Under the pieces are notes generated by a model. That model saw nothing but the letters and a program-made list of their open reading frames with translations. It did not search any database and was not told the origin of the DNA. A stretch of DNA of 8,812 nucleotides from Promethearchaeota archaeon (GTDB lineage Archaea; Asgardarchaeota; Lokiarchaeia; Sigynarchaeales; SOKP01): positions 1 through 8,812 of the forward strand of contig JAEOTW010000099.1 of the NCBI GenBank assembly GCA_016839655.1. Reading direction: 5' to 3'. The number at the start of each line of letters is the position of its first letter. Positions within the stretch are counted from its first letter, which is position 1. A program made the translations under genes and the position numbers. Positions 6,878 through 8,812 of the stretch are shown here, piece by piece.

Positions 6878-8323
6878 CTATATGTTTTCTAATATCCTTA
6901 GAACAAATTTATAGAATTTATCAACGGAACTTACATGAACTTGTTCTTCAGGAGAATGCGGATATTTGATAGTCGGACCAATTGAAATCATGTCCATTCC
7001 TGGAAATTTCTCTCCAATTATTCCACATTCAAGTCCTGCATGAATTGCTTCAACAACTGGCTCTTTTCCATACATATCCTTAAATATTTTTTTTGAAAGA
7101 GCAAGTATTTTTGAATCAAGATTAGGCTTCCATCCTGGATATGGTGAATCTTCTTTTACAATTGCACCTGATAGTTCAGCTGTTGCTTTTATTCTATCAC
7201 GGAAATCTTGTAACGCAGATTTAATCGAGCTTCTGGTTGATAGACCAATTGCGGCATTTCCCTCTTTAATTGATACAGTTGCAAGATTAGTTGATGTTTC
7301 AACAAGGGTAGGAATGTCATAGCTCATCTTGTCAACACCATGAGGAAGCCCATGTAAAAGATTTAAGAGTTTATCTTGCGAATTGTTAGTTAAAGTTGTT
7401 TTTATAACTTCATTATTTTGCACATCGACTTTGAATTTCGGATCAATTGGTTTTATTTCTTCAAGTATTATTTTTTCTTCTGATTTCAAAGTTGATATAA
7501 GTTTATCCTTATCTGATATATTAACTGAAACTAATGCAAATGCTTCACGAGGTATTGCGTTATGTTTATCTCCACCCTTAATATCTGAAATAAAGAAATC
7601 ATAATCTTTTGCTTTCCAAAGCATTCGTGTTAATAATTTAACAGCATTTCCTCTTTGTTCACGAATATCAACACCTGAATGACCACCTCGAAGTCCAGAT
7701 ACTTTTATCATAAGTGATACTTGATTTTTATCAATAGGTTGAGTTTTTACTGGTAGAGTAATCTTTGATTCTCCACCCCCTGCACATCCAACTGTTAAAA
7801 CGCCAAAATCTTCGCTATCTAAGTTCAAAAGTATTTTTCCGGTTAACATATCTGATTCCATTGCAAAGGCACCAGTAAGTCCAGTTTCTTCATCAATAGT
7901 GAATAATGCTTCAATAGGTCCATGTTTCAATGTTTTATCCTCAAGAATGGCAAAGCTAATTGCAAGACCTATGCCATTATCTGCTCCTAAAGTTGTACCA
8001 TCAGCTGTGAGGATATCACCATTTAATTTGAGTTTTATTGGTTCTTTTGCAAAATCAAATGTAATATCACTGTTTTTTTCACAGACCATATCCATATGTC
8101 CTTGTAAAATAACAGTAGTTTTTTTCTCCATACCAGGACTTGCAGGTTTAGAAAGAACAATATTTCCTGTTTTATCAACTTTTGACTTAATATTATGATT
8201 TTTAGCAAATTCAATAATATATTTTCTGATTTTTTCCTCATGTTTGGAGCACCGAGGTATTTTTCTTATTTCATCAAAATGTTTCCATACCAATTTTGGT
8301 TTTAAGTTTTCAATTACTGACAT
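6878..8323 (-). CDS. pepD: Aminoacyl-histidine dipeptidase (beta-Ala-His dipeptidase), peptidase family M20
   Basis: PepD is a cytosolic zinc dipeptidase that cleaves Xaa-His and other dipeptides. The 481 residues match E. coli PepD (485) end to end. Metal-site residues are visible at H76 and D78 (QGHMDM), D115 (TLGADNGIG), the catalytic E145 and ligand E146 (TIDEETG), D169 (NLDSED) and H456 (PHSPEEQVH). Other landmarks are VGCAGG, GLRGGHSG in the lid/dimer domain, NAIPREAFA and HAGLECG (428-434). The start at 8323 (MSVIENLKPK) matches the family N-terminus and has GGGAG at 8337-8333, nine bases upstream. A longer frame from 8368 would add 15 hydrophobic residues and start inside the candidate TATA box. 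The gene stands alone: its stop is 18 bases from the stop of the opposing two-component cluster and it is divergent from the aldolase gene. It probably serves peptide scavenging. Confidence 0.96.
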   Translation of the reverse strand: MSVIENLKPKLVWKHFDEIRKIPRCSKHEEKIRKYIIEFAKNHNIKSKVDKTGNIVLSKPASPGMEKKTTVILQGHMDMVCEKNSDITFDFAKEPIKLKLNGDILTADGTTLGADNGIGLAISFAILEDKTLKHGPIEALFTIDEETGLTGAFAMESDMLTGKILLNLDSEDFGVLTVGCAGGGESKITLPVKTQPIDKNQVSLMIKVSGLRGGHSGVDIREQRGNAVKLLTRMLWKAKDYDFFISDIKGGDKHNAIPREAFALVSVNISDKDKLISTLKSEEKIILEEIKPIDPKFKVDVQNNEVIKTTLTNNSQDKLLNLLHGLPHGVDKMSYDIPTLVETSTNLATVSIKEGNAAIGLSTRSSIKSALQDFRDRIKATAELSGAIVKEDSPYPGWKPNLDSKILALSKKIFKDMYGKEPVVEAIHAGLECGIIGEKFPGMDMISIGPTIKYPHSPEEQVHVSSVDKFYKFVLRILENI

Positions 8324-8366
8324 ATATTTATTCTCCCAGATAAAGTAAAACAGGTAATACAACATC

Positions 8367-8375
8367 AAATTTAAA
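8367..8375 (-). promoter_or_regulatory. Candidate TATA box of pepD
   Basis: The minus strand reads AAATTTAAA/TTTAAATTT around 8375-8367. A transcript start near 8345 would give a leader of about 20 bases carrying GGGAG at 8337-8333. This supports translation from 8323. Sequence-based prediction only. Confidence 0.4.
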
Positions 8376-8401
8376 GATTTACCACAAATAACTAAGAAAT
8401 A

Positions 8402-8410
8402 TTTAATATA
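8402..8410 (+). promoter_or_regulatory. Candidate TATA box of the LsrF-like gene
   Basis: TTTAATATA lies 41 bases before the ATG. A start about 25 bases downstream (near 8431) would leave a short leader containing the ribosome site. Together with the pepD box it makes this 127-base gap a divergent promoter region. Confidence 0.4.
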
Positions 8411-8438
8411 ATCTTTGTTTATTATCCTTGAAAAATCC

Positions 8439-8446
8439 GAGGTGAT
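8439..8446 (+). promoter_or_regulatory. Ribosome binding site GAGGTGAT of the LsrF-like gene
   Basis: GAGGTGAT is a full complement of the AUCACCUC end of archaeal 16S rRNA and stands four bases before ATG 8451. It is the strongest ribosome site in the window and supports the short N-terminus of the protein. Confidence 0.8.
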
Positions 8447-8450
8447 ATTT

Positions 8451-8812
8451 ATGGATTGGGGAATGAAAAACCGGCTTTCAAGAATAATACAACCAAAAGA
8501 TGGACATACAGTAATGCTTGCTGTTGATCATGGTTACTTTATGGGACCAACAACAGGTTTAGAAAAACTTGATGAAATGGTAAGACCACTTATTCCATAT
8601 GCGGACGTGCTTATGCCTACCAGAGGAGCTTTAAGAAACTATATCCCTCCTGAAACAGATATCCCAATATGTTTAAGGGTATCTGGGGGGACAAGCATTC
8701 TTAATCAAACAAATCTTTTACATGAAGGAATAATTGTATCAATAGAAGATGCAATAAGACTAAATGTTGCTGCTGTTGCTTTCTCAATACTAGTCGGTCA
8801 ACCTTTTGAAAG
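8451..8812 (+). CDS. LsrF-like class I aldolase/thiolase (DeoC/FbaB family), N-terminal part, cut by window end
   Basis: The first 120 residues are visible and closely follow E. coli LsrF, the thiolase that transfers the acetyl group of phosphorylated AI-2 breakdown product to CoA: MDWGMKNRLSRI, VMLAVDHGYFMGPTTGLE, DVLMPTRGALRN, LRVSGGTSIL and SIEDAIRLNVAAVA. The fold family also includes archaeal fructose-bisphosphate aldolase and the aldolase that starts alternative aromatic amino acid synthesis, so the substrate here is not proven. The Schiff-base lysine lies beyond the window. The protein begins at the DWGM motif and lacks about 30 residues that precede it in bacterial LsrF; in frame there is a stop at 8409-8411 and no upstream ATG. 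No lsr transporter, kinase or regulator gene is visible beside it. It is divergent from pepD. Confidence 0.88.
   Translation, partial: MDWGMKNRLSRIIQPKDGHTVMLAVDHGYFMGPTTGLEKLDEMVRPLIPYADVLMPTRGALRNYIPPETDIPICLRVSGGTSILNQTNLLHEGIIVSIEDAIRLNVAAVAFSILVGQPFE

Noticed and set aside
8035..8241. 68-codon ORF in another minus-strand frame within pepD
   Set aside because: The PepD frame is intact across it with conserved motifs on both sides, so it is a frame shadow and not a sign of frameshift.
8324..8368. 15-residue N-terminal extension of pepD
   Set aside because: It does not match the family N-terminus, lies on the candidate TATA box, and the GGGAG site serves the ATG at 8323.
1..8812. CRISPR array, tRNA, rRNA or insertion sequence
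   Set aside because: No regularly spaced repeats, no cloverleaf-like sequence and no transposase ORF or terminal inverted repeats were seen on either strand.

Overview
The window looks like AT-rich chromosomal DNA from a mesophilic archaeon. Several genes have GGTGA/GGAGG ribosome sites matching the archaeal 16S 3' end (for example GAGGTGAT four bases before the last gene). The intergenic gaps hold TATA-like boxes (TTTATATA, TTTAAAATA, TTTAATATA) about 25 bases before plausible transcript starts. The mix of a UvrB, PAS-rich soluble histidine kinases, an LsrF-like aldolase and a small secreted protein with a short N-terminal hydrophobic stretch suggests a euryarchaeon, perhaps Thermoplasmatota-like. 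That placement is inference, and no rRNA or other marker gene is present to test it.

Layout. 1-1168 (+) is the C-terminal part of uvrB, cut by the left edge. 1336-2097 (-) is a lone secreted or membrane-anchored protein of unknown function, convergent with uvrB. 2122-2564 is a 443-base divergent intergenic region with several repeats, palindromes and candidate promoters. 2565-6859 (+) is a three-gene cluster: a 999-residue soluble histidine kinase (four PAS domains, GAF, HisKA, HATPase), a single-domain response regulator, and a 298-residue protein with a C-terminal winged-helix-like region. 6878-8323 (-) is a PepD-type M20 aminoacyl-histidine dipeptidase, convergent with the cluster. 8451 to the right edge (+) is the start of an LsrF-like class I aldolase/thiolase, divergent from pepD.

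The most interesting part is the 2565-6859 cluster. Its genes are 21 and 5 bases apart (the last two overlap if a TTG start is used), so they are probably co-transcribed. The kinase has no membrane segment and so should sense a cytoplasmic signal or ligand. The regulator has no output domain. The third protein has a likely DNA-binding end and an unrecognised N-terminal region. A simple model is kinase to receiver to separate DNA-binding partner, that is, a response regulator split over two polypeptides. A possible 28-codon leader ORF ends exactly on the kinase start (TAATG). No tRNA, rRNA, CRISPR array, transposase or other mobile element is visible.
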